IMG/VR virus record: IMGVR_UViG_3300032285_000141
Location: 1-30,667 of that record
Strand: one strand, 5' to 3'
Length of the DNA stretch: 30,667 bases
DNA from: a virus
Part shown: piece after piece, positions 5,840 to 13,156 of the stretch
How the letters are laid out: the number at the start of each line of letters is the position of its first letter
Position numbering within the stretch: position 1 is the first letter of the stretch
Program-made: the position numbers and the translations under genes
Notes under the pieces: generated by a model
Database searches by the model: none
Told to the model about the DNA's origin: nothing
What the model saw: the letters and a program-made list of their open reading frames with translations, nothing else

Positions 5840-6269
5840 GACATTCTACCACCACTTCTGGAAAAACAAATGCTTCTTTATTATATTCAGTAAAATCCCA
5901 CCATAAAAACTGATTTTTTGCCAAATAACTTCTATCTTTTAATAAGTTTTGATTTTCAGGATGACCAAAAATTTTAGGGTCTGATACAGACCATAATACT
6001 ATTCCAGACTTATTCCAATGCCAAGCAAAGTGTTGAAAAAAACTATCCACAGAAATCCAATTCCATGATTCATACAATAATGTTCTTAATTCAAGTAAAT
6101 TTAAATTTTTTCTAAAATCATCAACAAGTTGTTCTTCACCTTCAACTCCAATTTGTACTATATGATCTTTATTTCCAATAAGTTCTATTAATTCCTTCCA
6201 ATAAGGATAATTTTTAGGATTTTGTTTACTATTTAATAAAGGTTTAGCATAAGGAGAAATTATTAACAT
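5820..6269 (-). CDS. GT9-like glycosyltransferase, C-terminal half
   Basis: A 149-residue protein that resembles the C-terminal (donor-binding) half of family 9 glycosyltransferases of heptosyltransferase type. Marks are HIVQIGVEGEEQLV, then LNLLELRTLLYESWNWISVDSFFQHFAWHW and GIVLWSVSDPKIFGHPEN; the VDS-x2-QH and SDP-x2-FGHP blocks follow the family pattern. The N-terminal Rossmann half is absent here but appears at the C-terminus of the upstream protein (TIIVLNCGLGDHIVF). The start ATG overlaps the upstream stop (ATGTTAA), so the two are translationally coupled and probably assemble into one GT-B fold. Acceptor unknown. Confidence 0.6.
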   Translation of the reverse strand: MLIISPYAKPLLNSKQNPKNYPYWKELIELIGNKDHIVQIGVEGEEQLVDDFRKNLNLLELRTLLYESWNWISVDSFFQHFAWHWNKSGIVLWSVSDPKIFGHPENQNLLKDRSYLAKNQFLWWDFTEYNKEAFVFPEVVVECLYKSSR

Positions 6270-7249
6270 TTATAAAGTTTCCTAAAAGCATTTTCAAGAC
6301 TTTCTGTCCATTTCCATTCATCCATTTTTTTATAAATATTCCATTGCTCTATATCGCCAAAAAGCATTTTAGCTTCGGCAATAGATTTGCACGATAATAC
6401 TTCTGGATAACAACCAAATATAACAGGATTAGATATATCAGGAAGAATATGACTGAATACAATGTGATCACCAAGACCGCAGTTAAGAACAATAATAGTC
6501 TTATTGCTATATTTAATAATTGACCTAAATATAAAATCATCCCTAGAATAAAGTTCATTATTTGATTCACTTCTAATACCCCCTTGTGGGTTTTTAAAAT
6601 GCCAAGTAATTGCATTTGGCACTACTAGCAACTTAAAACCTTTCAACTGTAAACCATAAGTAAAAAGGGTTTCTTCTCTATGAGCTACCCTTGATAATCC
6701 TAAGTTATAATCATGTATAGCAGCTCTATATAGAAAAGAACAATGAAGATGTTCAACTTCTTTAGATTTTGTAATATTATTCCATTGAATATTAGGTTCT
6801 TTATCCATATTTTTTATTTTGCCAGTAGATTTGCTTGTATCAAATACTAACGGTGGAGTTAAAATTGCCCCTCCAATTGCCCCTACATTATCTAAATTAG
6901 TATATGCAAAAAGATTATCAAGAACATTAGGTTCTGGAATAGCATCGTCATCTACTCGCCATACCCATTCATAGCCCATTAAATTAGCTTTTTGATGAAT
7001 ATAATGTTGTCCTTTTTTTTCAGCAAATAACCATTCCCATTTGATTCCTTTGTAATCTAGCGTTTGGAATATGTGTTGATATACAGGGTTTTCCCTCATA
7101 TCCTCTGGATTGTCATTGTCATCGAATATAACCAACTTATCAGGGCTTTTTGTTTGATTGGCTATAGCCATCAAGACCATTGGCAAAGTCGTGGTGTAGC
7201 GACCTCTAGTGGCTACTGAGCAGAGTATTTGCATAGCATTAGATTGCAT
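6263..7249 (-). CDS. Family 2 glycosyltransferase fused to N-terminal half of a GT9-like domain
   Basis: A 328-residue protein. Residues 1-225 are a GT-A glycosyltransferase: MQILCSVATRGR start, IFDDNDNPED (nucleotide-binding Asp), RVDDDAIPEPN with the DDD triad at 100-102 (metal and sugar nucleotide), and CSFLYRAA with HREETLFTYGLQLKG near the acceptor site. From residue 249 the protein changes to KTIIVLNCGLGDHIVFSHIL, which looks like the first strand and Gly-rich loop of a GT9/GT-B Rossmann domain. The rest of that fold is in the next gene. Starts at 7249 or 7234 are both possible, and neither has a clear ribosome binding site. It overlaps the methyltransferase gene by 37 bases. Likely acceptors are phage fibres or host surface glycans. 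Confidence 0.8.
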   Translation of the reverse strand: MQSNAMQILCSVATRGRYTTTLPMVLMAIANQTKSPDKLVIFDDNDNPEDMRENPVYQHIFQTLDYKGIKWEWLFAEKKGQHYIHQKANLMGYEWVWRVDDDAIPEPNVLDNLFAYTNLDNVGAIGGAILTPPLVFDTSKSTGKIKNMDKEPNIQWNNITKSKEVEHLHCSFLYRAAIHDYNLGLSRVAHREETLFTYGLQLKGFKLLVVPNAITWHFKNPQGGIRSESNNELYSRDDFIFRSIIKYSNKTIIVLNCGLGDHIVFSHILPDISNPVIFGCYPEVLSCKSIAEAKMLFGDIEQWNIYKKMDEWKWTESLENAFRKLYKC

Positions 7250-7797
7250 CTGTTTTGTTCTGTAATTGGTTGTAGTTCTTTTGTTATTTGACCATGTTCA
7301 TTGACATATTCAAACTCAAACCCTGTAAAGTCTTTTTCTGTTAAACCATGCAATTTATGATGCTCACCCCAAAAGCCTTTTGGCTCATTATATGGGACTG
7401 TCAGCAATAATCTTTTGCAATGTTTCTTTAGTTTTTCTACTATTTCTAAACCATTATCAAGATGTTCAATAACTTCAAAAGCTATTATGGTGTCATGCTG
7501 TTGCAATTCTAATGTATTGATGTCTGCATGAACATACAAAGTATTGTTTCTCCAGCCTTGCATAGAAGCAAATTGAACAATATTTAAATCGTAATCTACA
7601 CCAATATATAAAATGTCATTAGGTAAAAATTGGATGCCATATCCACTTGAACAACCAACTTCTAAGATATTTTTGCCATATAGATGCTCATTAGCCCAAA
7701 TATATCTAGTGGCTTCTCTAGGTAAAACTGGTTCACCCTTTATAAATACTGCTCTTTCAAAGTTGTTTTCTAATTGTTTTATTTTGTCTATTGTCAT
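7213..7797 (-). CDS. SAM-dependent methyltransferase (class I)
   Basis: A 194-residue class I methyltransferase. NILEVGCSSGYG (43-54) is motif I for S-adenosylmethionine, IGVDYD (65-70) holds the acidic motif II, and FEVIEHL (107-113) is the motif typical of methyltransferase 11/23-type enzymes acting on small molecules or glycans, not the DNA N6-adenine or C5-cytosine motifs. It sits between a fibre gene and two glycosyltransferase genes, so sugar O-methylation or fibre modification is more likely than DNA methylation. Its stop overlaps the next gene. Confidence 0.8.
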   Translation of the reverse strand: MTIDKIKQLENNFERAVFIKGEPVLPREATRYIWANEHLYGKNILEVGCSSGYGIQFLPNDILYIGVDYDLNIVQFASMQGWRNNTLYVHADINTLELQQHDTIIAFEVIEHLDNGLEIVEKLKKHCKRLLLTVPYNEPKGFWGEHHKLHGLTEKDFTGFEFEYVNEHGQITKELQPITEQNRCNLMLCKYSAQ

Positions 7798-7800
7798 ATT

Positions 7801-9756
7801 TTAAGAGCCGTTAAAAAAAGCAAAGAAATTAAAGTTTGGTGTTAATGCTAAAGAATACACAATAATAATAACCCCTTGTGCTCCACTATTACCAGCACGA
7901 GTTGCATTTGCAATAGTTACACCACCGCCACCGCCACCAGCACCATAAAAAGCGGCTTGTGCAGTATTTGTGCCAGCACCAGAACCAGAAGTTCCGCCAC
8001 CACTTCCTAATCCCTTAATATCAGTACCACAACCACCAGCAAGTCCAGAACCAGTAGAAATTGCACCACCTGCGCCACCGCCATTAAATCCAACAGTATT
8101 TGAAGCTCCACCACCTACCCCTGCATTATTATTTCCGCCAGTTCCGCCAGTTGCAGACGAAGCATTACCACCAGTAGAACCGCCACCATTTCCACCACCG
8201 CCACCGCCTGCTACTTGCGATGAAGTTGTAGAAGCAAAACCATTTCCACCATTTGCGCCATTACCTAATAATCCACCAGCACCAGCACCTCCACCGCCAC
8301 CATCTCCAGTTAAAACCACCGTTGATAAAGAACCTTGACCTCCTACGCCACCGTTATATGTAGAGCCTGTTCCTGCCGTACCGCCAGTTGAAGAAGTTGC
8401 TGTTGCTTGACCTCCTCCACCGCCTGTAGTTGTGTATGTACCAGAATTAAATGTAGTTGAGCCACCAGTGCCACCATTAGCACCAGCCGCACCAGCAGTG
8501 CCACCAGCACCAATAGCAAAAGTAGCAGTTCCACTTAGAGTTACATTGGTTGCTTTAGTGTATCCACCACCGCCTCCACCGCCACCACCAGCACCGTTAG
8601 GCGTAGTAAATCTAGCACCAGCACCTCCACCGCCACCACCAATCAAATGAATTTCATTATTGGTATTGTTCCAGTTTGCTGGAACAGTCCAAGGACTTGA
8701 TGTTGAACCATTTAATACATAAACATATTGATTGGCAGTTGAGGTTGTAGCCGCAACACCTTGCACATTTGACCGCAATTTTGTATTTGCACCAGCATAG
8801 AAAGTAACTGGTTGTAAATTGGAAGTTATATCTGTTACATCTAAATAATCAATGCTTGATGTTTGATTATTAATGGTTAATGTTCTTGCAATAGTAACAC
8901 TATTACTATTTACTGTTACCACATTTCCAGCAGTTCCAGTAACAGACCAAGTGCCAATGGTTTGATTTGCACCAAATGAAATTGTGGTTGCTACTGTTTT
9001 TGCACAACTTATAGAACTAAATGTATTAGCACCAGTAATAATATAAGAAGCATTAACTGTGGCACCAGCAGAAGTTCCTAAAGATAAAGAGCCATAAGTA
9101 AAACCACCACCAGCAAAAGTTTTTGAGCCTGTTGCGGTGCTTGATAATATAATATTTGGTGATCCTGTAACTGATCCTGATACAGTCCAAGTTGAAGTGC
9201 CTGTTCCTGATGTTGTAATTGTGCTACCAGAAGTAATTACAGCGTTAATGCTAGTAAAATTTGTGCAAGAAACTGTGTATCCTTGAGTATTTAAAGTTCC
9301 ATTATTATTTATACTGCTTGTAGATATAAAATTTGAACCTAAAATAAAACCAACACCGCCTCCAGTAATATTTATTGCAGAGGCTACAGTAATATTATTT
9401 ACATTTAATAATACATTTGTGGTACTTGGAGAAAGAGATCCATTATAAGTCCAAATAATAGTGTTTAAGACAACCAAACCAGAAGAACTACTGATTGATA
9501 AAGCCCCATTTCCAGCCAATGTTAATGTTCCAGCGGAAGGATTATCTATTGATGCACTTAATATTTGTGCGGCTGATGATCTGGTTACTGTATAGGATGC
9601 ACCACTATTAGGAACATTAGACAAACTGTCAAATATAACAGCATCTGCTGAAGTTGGAACAGATGCTCCACCACTACCACCAGATGTAGTTGACCAATTA
9701 GTAGTAGAAGTTGCATCCCAAGTTCCACTTCCACCAACCCAATATCTATTAGCCAT
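7801..9756 (-). CDS. Tail fibre/adhesin with glycine-rich C-terminal domain
   Basis: A 651-residue structural protein. It opens with MANRYWVGGSGTWD, a motif I associate with phage fibre proteins. It continues to about residue 350 as Ser/Thr/Asn-rich beta-type repeats with no charged catalytic residues, compatible with a trimeric beta-solenoid or beta-prism. After a YVYVLNGSTSSPWTVPANW block, residues 370-640 are extremely glycine-rich, with many runs of four to nine Gly, similar in style to the glycine-rich domains of phage receptor-binding adhesins. It ends in a hydrophobic NFNFFAFF tail. It starts directly at the stop of the small Cys protein. It probably determines host recognition. Confidence 0.75.
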   Translation of the reverse strand: MANRYWVGGSGTWDATSTTNWSTTSGGSGGASVPTSADAVIFDSLSNVPNSGASYTVTRSSAAQILSASIDNPSAGTLTLAGNGALSISSSSGLVVLNTIIWTYNGSLSPSTTNVLLNVNNITVASAINITGGGVGFILGSNFISTSSINNNGTLNTQGYTVSCTNFTSINAVITSGSTITTSGTGTSTWTVSGSVTGSPNIILSSTATGSKTFAGGGFTYGSLSLGTSAGATVNASYIITGANTFSSISCAKTVATTISFGANQTIGTWSVTGTAGNVVTVNSNSVTIARTLTINNQTSSIDYLDVTDITSNLQPVTFYAGANTKLRSNVQGVAATTSTANQYVYVLNGSTSSPWTVPANWNNTNNEIHLIGGGGGGAGARFTTPNGAGGGGGGGGGYTKATNVTLSGTATFAIGAGGTAGAAGANGGTGGSTTFNSGTYTTTGGGGGQATATSSTGGTAGTGSTYNGGVGGQGSLSTVVLTGDGGGGGAGAGGLLGNGANGGNGFASTTSSQVAGGGGGGNGGGSTGGNASSATGGTGGNNNAGVGGGASNTVGFNGGGAGGAISTGSGLAGGCGTDIKGLGSGGGTSGSGAGTNTAQAAFYGAGGGGGGVTIANATRAGNSGAQGVIIIVYSLALTPNFNFFAFFNGS

Positions 9757-9944
9757 TATTCTGCCTGTGGAATATTAATAAAATTTGTTCCATTCCAAGT
9801 GCAACCTGTTTGCGCATAATTTCCATCTATATCAGGAGTTACAATTAATTGACAATCAGGGTATGGACAATCAAAATATGGTTCAGCAATAATTACATTA
9901 ATTACTAAACCATTTGATAATTGGCATACTGCACAAGTAGTCAT
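9756..9944 (-). CDS. Small Cys-rich protein between two fibre genes
   Basis: A 62-residue protein beginning MTTCAVCQLSNGLVINVIIA, with CxxC (C4, C7), CPYPDC and a fourth cluster CTW. The ATG at 9942-9944 lies one base after the stop of the GYS-repeat fibre; an upstream in-frame start at 9968 would overlap it. The spacing of cysteines suggests zinc binding or disulphides. Located between two fibres, it may be a fibre tip or folding helper, but that is inference. Its stop shares bases with the next start. Confidence 0.6.
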   Translation of the reverse strand: MTTCAVCQLSNGLVINVIIAEPYFDCPYPDCQLIVTPDIDGNYAQTGCTWNGTNFINIPQAE

Positions 9945-9945
9945 G

Positions 9946-11508
9946 TTAAGCCTGTTGAGCCAAAGCAATTACATCCCAAAAAGTTGCGGCAGTATTATAA
10001 ATACAACCTACATACAATATTTTGGAAGCAGTTGTTGTTGTTGGTAAAGTTGTTCCGACAATTCTATAACCACCACTAGAAGTTGTCCAAGTTAAAGTTT
10101 GTGCGCCACCATTATCCAAAATACGAATAATGAGCTTTTGACCATCTACAGGACTTCCAGTTGGTGCATTAATTGTTAGTCCAACTGCAAGGGCAGTAAC
10201 TTCGTATTGATCCGTAGCGCCGGCGTTTGGTGTGATTGAAGATGCGCTAGTAGTAGATGTAATTCTAGGAGCAATATAAGTATTTGCACCTGAATAACCA
10301 GAATAACCACTTGTACCACTAAATCCTGATAAACCAGAACCACTATATCCGCTATAACCTGATATTCCAGAACCAGAATAGCCACTATAGCCAGATGTAC
10401 CACTTCCAGAATAGCCAGAATAGCCAGAAATTCCTGACCCAGAATATCCACTAATACCTGACCAACCAGAATACCCAGAGTAACCAGATACACCACTTCC
10501 AGAATAACCACTATAGCCACTTAATCCTGATGCTCCATTAGCACCTGAAAAACCACTTATTCCAGATGCTCCATTGATGCCAGAGAATCCAGAGTAACCA
10601 GAAAATCCAGAGCCACTATAACCGGAATACCCAGATGTACCACTTGCTCCAACTGCACCACTATAGCCAGAGTAACCACTTGTACCTTGTTGCCCACTAA
10701 ATCCAGAATAGCCACTATAACCACTTATTCCAGAGCCAGAATAACCACTAAATCCAGATGTACCTATTGCTCCAGAATAACCACTATAGCCGCTATATCC
10801 ACTATAGCCTGATATTCCAGATTGACCATTGATGCCAGAATATCCACTCAAACCATTGATGCCAGAATATCCACTATATCCACTAATTCCACTTCCAGAA
10901 TAGCCAGAGTAACCAGATATGCCACTTCCACTAAAACCTGAATACCCAGATTGCCCACTATAACCAGAATAGCCAGATGTTGATGCACCTGATTGACCTG
11001 AATATCCAGAATAGCCAGATAATCCACTACCTGAATAACCACTATAGCCTGATACACCACTTCCTGAATAGCCAGAATAGCCACTTACACCACTATATCC
11101 ACTTATGCCAGAATATCCAGAATAGCCTGATGTAGATGCCCCAGACTGCCCAGAAAAACCACTATAGCCACTATAACCACTTGTGCCAGAACCAGAATAA
11201 CCAGAGTAACCAGATACACCACTACCACTATATCCACTAATGCCTGAGTAGCCAGAGAACCCAGATTTTCCAGAGTATCCAGAATAACCAGATGTGCTTG
11301 CTCCTGACATCCCAGAATAGCCAGAATAACCACTATAGCCACTTATGCCACTATATCCAGATGTTCCTGATGAGCCTTGTATGCCTTGATCTACAACCAT
11401 TGTAATTTGATTACCAATGGATACATCAAGGGTTATATCTGTTCCCCTAGCTACATCAACATTTAAATTTGTGCCACCTTGGGCAGTTGAAATTGTTATA
11501 TCAGTCAT
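9946..11508 (-). CDS. Tail fibre with long Gly-Tyr-Ser (collagen-like) repeat
   Basis: A 520-residue structural protein. Residues 1-41 form a short beta N-terminus (DITISTAQGGTNLNVDVARG), probably the virion anchor. Residues 42-407 are an unbroken low-complexity stretch dominated by GYSGYSG units, with regular breaks of the type GSGxSG and GASTSG. Residues 408-520 are a compact C-terminal domain (ITSTTSASSITPNAGATDQY, then DGQKLIIRILDNGGAQTLTW and WDVIALAQQ) like the C-terminal trimerisation or receptor domains of other phage fibres. Gly at nearly every third position is collagen-like, but the repeat almost lacks Pro, Lys and Glu. It follows the small structural protein at 11511. Confidence 0.8.
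   Translation of the reverse strand: MTDITISTAQGGTNLNVDVARGTDITLDVSIGNQITMVVDQGIQGSSGTSGYSGISGYSGYSGYSGMSGASTSGYSGYSGKSGFSGYSGISGYSGSGVSGYSGYSGSGTSGYSGYSGFSGQSGASTSGYSGYSGISGYSGVSGYSGYSGSGVSGYSGYSGSGLSGYSGYSGQSGASTSGYSGYSGQSGYSGFSGSGISGYSGYSGSGISGYSGYSGINGLSGYSGINGQSGISGYSGYSGYSGYSGAIGTSGFSGYSGSGISGYSGYSGFSGQQGTSGYSGYSGAVGASGTSGYSGYSGSGFSGYSGFSGINGASGISGFSGANGASGLSGYSGYSGSGVSGYSGYSGWSGISGYSGSGISGYSGYSGSGTSGYSGYSGSGISGYSGYSGSGLSGFSGTSGYSGYSGANTYIAPRITSTTSASSITPNAGATDQYEVTALAVGLTINAPTGSPVDGQKLIIRILDNGGAQTLTWTTSSGGYRIVGTTLPTTTTASKILYVGCIYNTAATFWDVIALAQQA
10288..11385 (-). repeat. Coding tandem repeat for GYS units
   Basis: About 1.1 kb of degenerate 9-base periodicity (codons for Gly, aromatic or small residue, Ser), seen on the plus strand as repeated CCAGAATANCCACTATANCC-like words. 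Other frames are also open over long stretches because the repeat lacks stops. This DNA is prone to expansion or contraction by recombination, so copy number may differ between relatives. Confidence 0.85.
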
Positions 11509-11510
11509 GG

Positions 11511-11993
11511 TTAGTTCACCACGATTGCATCAGACCTAACTAGGAATAGCAAAAAGATAATTAAATCATTTGCTGGAGTTGTTCCTGATGCTGGAAAACT
11601 AATCTTAATACGACCAGAAAAGCCAGCACCATTAATGGATGCAATATCTAAGTCTGTATCAGTTGTAGTTAAAGCCCAAGCTGAATCGTCAATAGTAAGA
11701 GTAAATTGCCCTGTAGTATCGCTACGATTAGAAATGGTCAAAGAAATTGGGGTTGGTGTAGGTGTGTAATCGCCAATATCAAAACTCAAGCCATAGCGAG
11801 TATCTTGGACATTGGATAATTTTCTACGAATAATCTGGGCATTAATAGTTGCACCAGTTAAATCAATGGCAGTTCCATCTGTATTAAGAGCCAAATTCCA
11901 ATAGGTTTTTTGGTTATATACCAATTCACCAGCAATAATCTGGTTATCAAACCCTGAAACTTGGGTCAAAGTGTTTTTATTAAAGACTGCCAT
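11511..11993 (-). CDS. Probable tail/baseplate accessory structural protein
   Basis: A 160-residue, beta-rich protein without recognised enzyme motifs. ELVYNQKTYWNLALNTDGTA followed by IDLTGATINAQIIRRK resembles the N-terminal beta-sandwich modules of phage fibre or baseplate-upper-type proteins, which often read as DLTGATV-x-A; this is a resemblance, not a firm match. It has a strong ribosome binding site (ATGGAGAAATC before the ATG) and ends two bases before the GYS-repeat fibre start, so it may anchor that fibre. A 72-base gap upstream holds a possible GGGTGG/CCATCC hairpin. Confidence 0.55.
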   Translation of the reverse strand: MAVFNKNTLTQVSGFDNQIIAGELVYNQKTYWNLALNTDGTAIDLTGATINAQIIRRKLSNVQDTRYGLSFDIGDYTPTPTPISLTISNRSDTTGQFTLTIDDSAWALTTTDTDLDIASINGAGFSGRIKISFPASGTTPANDLIIFLLFLVRSDAIVVN

Positions 11994-12065
11994 GATTTCT
12001 CCATTACTCGGTTATTAGGGGATGGAACTCCACCCACCTACGAATCATGTCTTATTTTTTGATAA

Positions 12066-12314
12066 TTATACTACTGGTGGAATGGGTTTTTCCCATTCTG
12101 CTACACAATTATTAGCCCATTTAGGCAATTCTGTAATAGATTTGTTTTCAGGCTTATTACCATCTTTTGTTACTGCATATTCAATCCAGCCAGAATCATT
12201 TTCCCATTGTAGGGCATGAATACCACCAGGTATTGAACAATCATGAAAGTCAACAATACGCTTAATACCATCTACTTTTACAGCTTTATCATCAATAATA
12301 ATAGTTAATTTCAT
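12066..12314 (-). CDS. Small unknown protein in the tail-fibre block
   Basis: An 82-residue protein, MKLTIIIDDKAVKVDG then HALQWENDSGWIEYAV and LPKWANNCVAEWEKP. Small proteins with this layout recur beside fibre genes in phages with similar tail regions, as far as I recall, but no function is known to me. It starts three bases after the stop of the small Cys protein at 12318, so it is an operon member. It could be a fibre assembly factor, but nothing in the sequence proves that. Confidence 0.6.
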   Translation of the reverse strand: MKLTIIIDDKAVKVDGIKRIVDFHDCSIPGGIHALQWENDSGWIEYAVTKDGNKPENKSITELPKWANNCVAEWEKPIPPVV

Positions 12315-12317
12315 TTC

Positions 12318-12602
12318 TTATCCTTCAAGTAGTTTTGATGATGCCATCAATAATTGCTGGCTAGATTCATTGGCTTTAATCATTTCATTTCTAAATGATT
12401 CAACGGCTGATGCGGTGCTGTGTTGTTGTTTGGCATTTTCCAATAACATCATAGGCATCATAGCCATAGTGCATCCCCAATCTTTAATTGGCTGACCAGT
12501 ATTAGGATTTGTTCCATGTAATTCTATAAACCAAGCGCAATCCAATTGTTTGCATGGTTCAAAATTATTTAAGGGGCAATTGTTTTTAGGTTCTATTTTC
12601 AT
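12318..12602 (-). CDS. Small Cys-containing unknown protein
   Basis: A 94-residue protein with four cysteines in the N-terminal half: CPLNNFEPCKQLDCAWF and later WGCTMAMM, giving C-x7-C-x4-C and a fourth about 20 residues on. This could bind a metal or an Fe-S cluster. The C-terminal half is a Met/Gln-rich helix (MMPMMLLENAKQQHSTASAV). It lies in the fibre block; similar ORFs are common there in related phages by my recollection. Its start overlaps the stop of the tail-collar fibre by one base. Confidence 0.6.
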   Translation of the reverse strand: MKIEPKNNCPLNNFEPCKQLDCAWFIELHGTNPNTGQPIKDWGCTMAMMPMMLLENAKQQHSTASAVESFRNEMIKANESSQQLLMASSKLLEG

Positions 12603-13156
12603 TAGTTTTTAGAGCAAATAATGATATTAGCGTAACGGACATTAAGAGTAATAGCAGATGAAGTTATTGCGCTTACGCTACCTGAGAATGAGTGAGTATG
12701 AGAACCATCGCCACCTTCTGAGGCAGTTGTACCAGAATAAGAATACGCAAAAGGGTTTTCTGTTCCAACATTACTACCAGTATAATATCCTTCTCTATTT
12801 ACAAATGCTTCACCACTACCAGGGCTATGAGCATGAGATGGCATTTGTGCAGTAGAAAGTGTTGTTGCCCCAATTGTTGCGCTTAATGTTCCACCAGTAA
12901 TACTAGGAGTTTGATTTGTAAATACTGTTGAATAAGCAGTTGTGCCACCAGTAGTTCCACCTACCCCAGATACCAATCGCAAATCATAATCATTAAGGCT
13001 AGTAATTTGCGACCATCCAGTAGGAGCAGATGCTTGATAAAATAAACTTACAGTTCCACTTGGTACTACTACTCCTGATTGAATACCAGATGCGGAGACT
13101 TGTCCTGATGAATTAAGAAAATTCGCAAATTGCGAAAGATTATATGCTTGTGTCAT
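12602..13156 (-). CDS. Tail-collar-type short fibre with HxH motifs
   Basis: A 184-residue fibre-like protein. VPSGTVSLFYQASAPTGWSQ is the classical tail-collar domain entry. The middle is Gly/Thr/Ser-rich with LSTAQMPSHAHSPGSG (HAH) and later GGDGSHTHSFSG (HTH), and it ends in the LNVRYANIIICSKN strand. HxH pairs in T4 long-fibre tip proteins coordinate iron ions along the trimer axis, and similar metal binding is inferred. It follows the J-like protein directly and probably forms a small side or tip fibre contributing to adsorption. Confidence 0.8.
   Translation of the reverse strand: MTQAYNLSQFANFLNSSGQVSASGIQSGVVVPSGTVSLFYQASAPTGWSQITSLNDYDLRLVSGVGGTTGGTTAYSTVFTNQTPSITGGTLSATIGATTLSTAQMPSHAHSPGSGEAFVNREGYYTGSNVGTENPFAYSYSGTTASEGGDGSHTHSFSGSVSAITSSAITLNVRYANIIICSKN

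Noticed and set aside
7970-8650. Rightward proline-rich open frames opposite the glycine-rich fibre
   Set aside because: They are the antisense of GGN glycine codons (NCC prolines), with no ribosome binding site and no operon context.
10176-11342. Additional leftward open frames of Ile/Val/Leu-rich repeats inside the GYS fibre
   Set aside because: They are other frames of the same 9-base repeat that happens to lack stops; they have no independent start signals.
11994-12065. Promoter (TATAAT-like box) or terminator in the gap before the 160-residue structural gene
   Set aside because: A TATAAT occurs at the end of the preceding gene but no -35 box fits, and the GGGTGG/CCATCC hairpin lacks a T-run.
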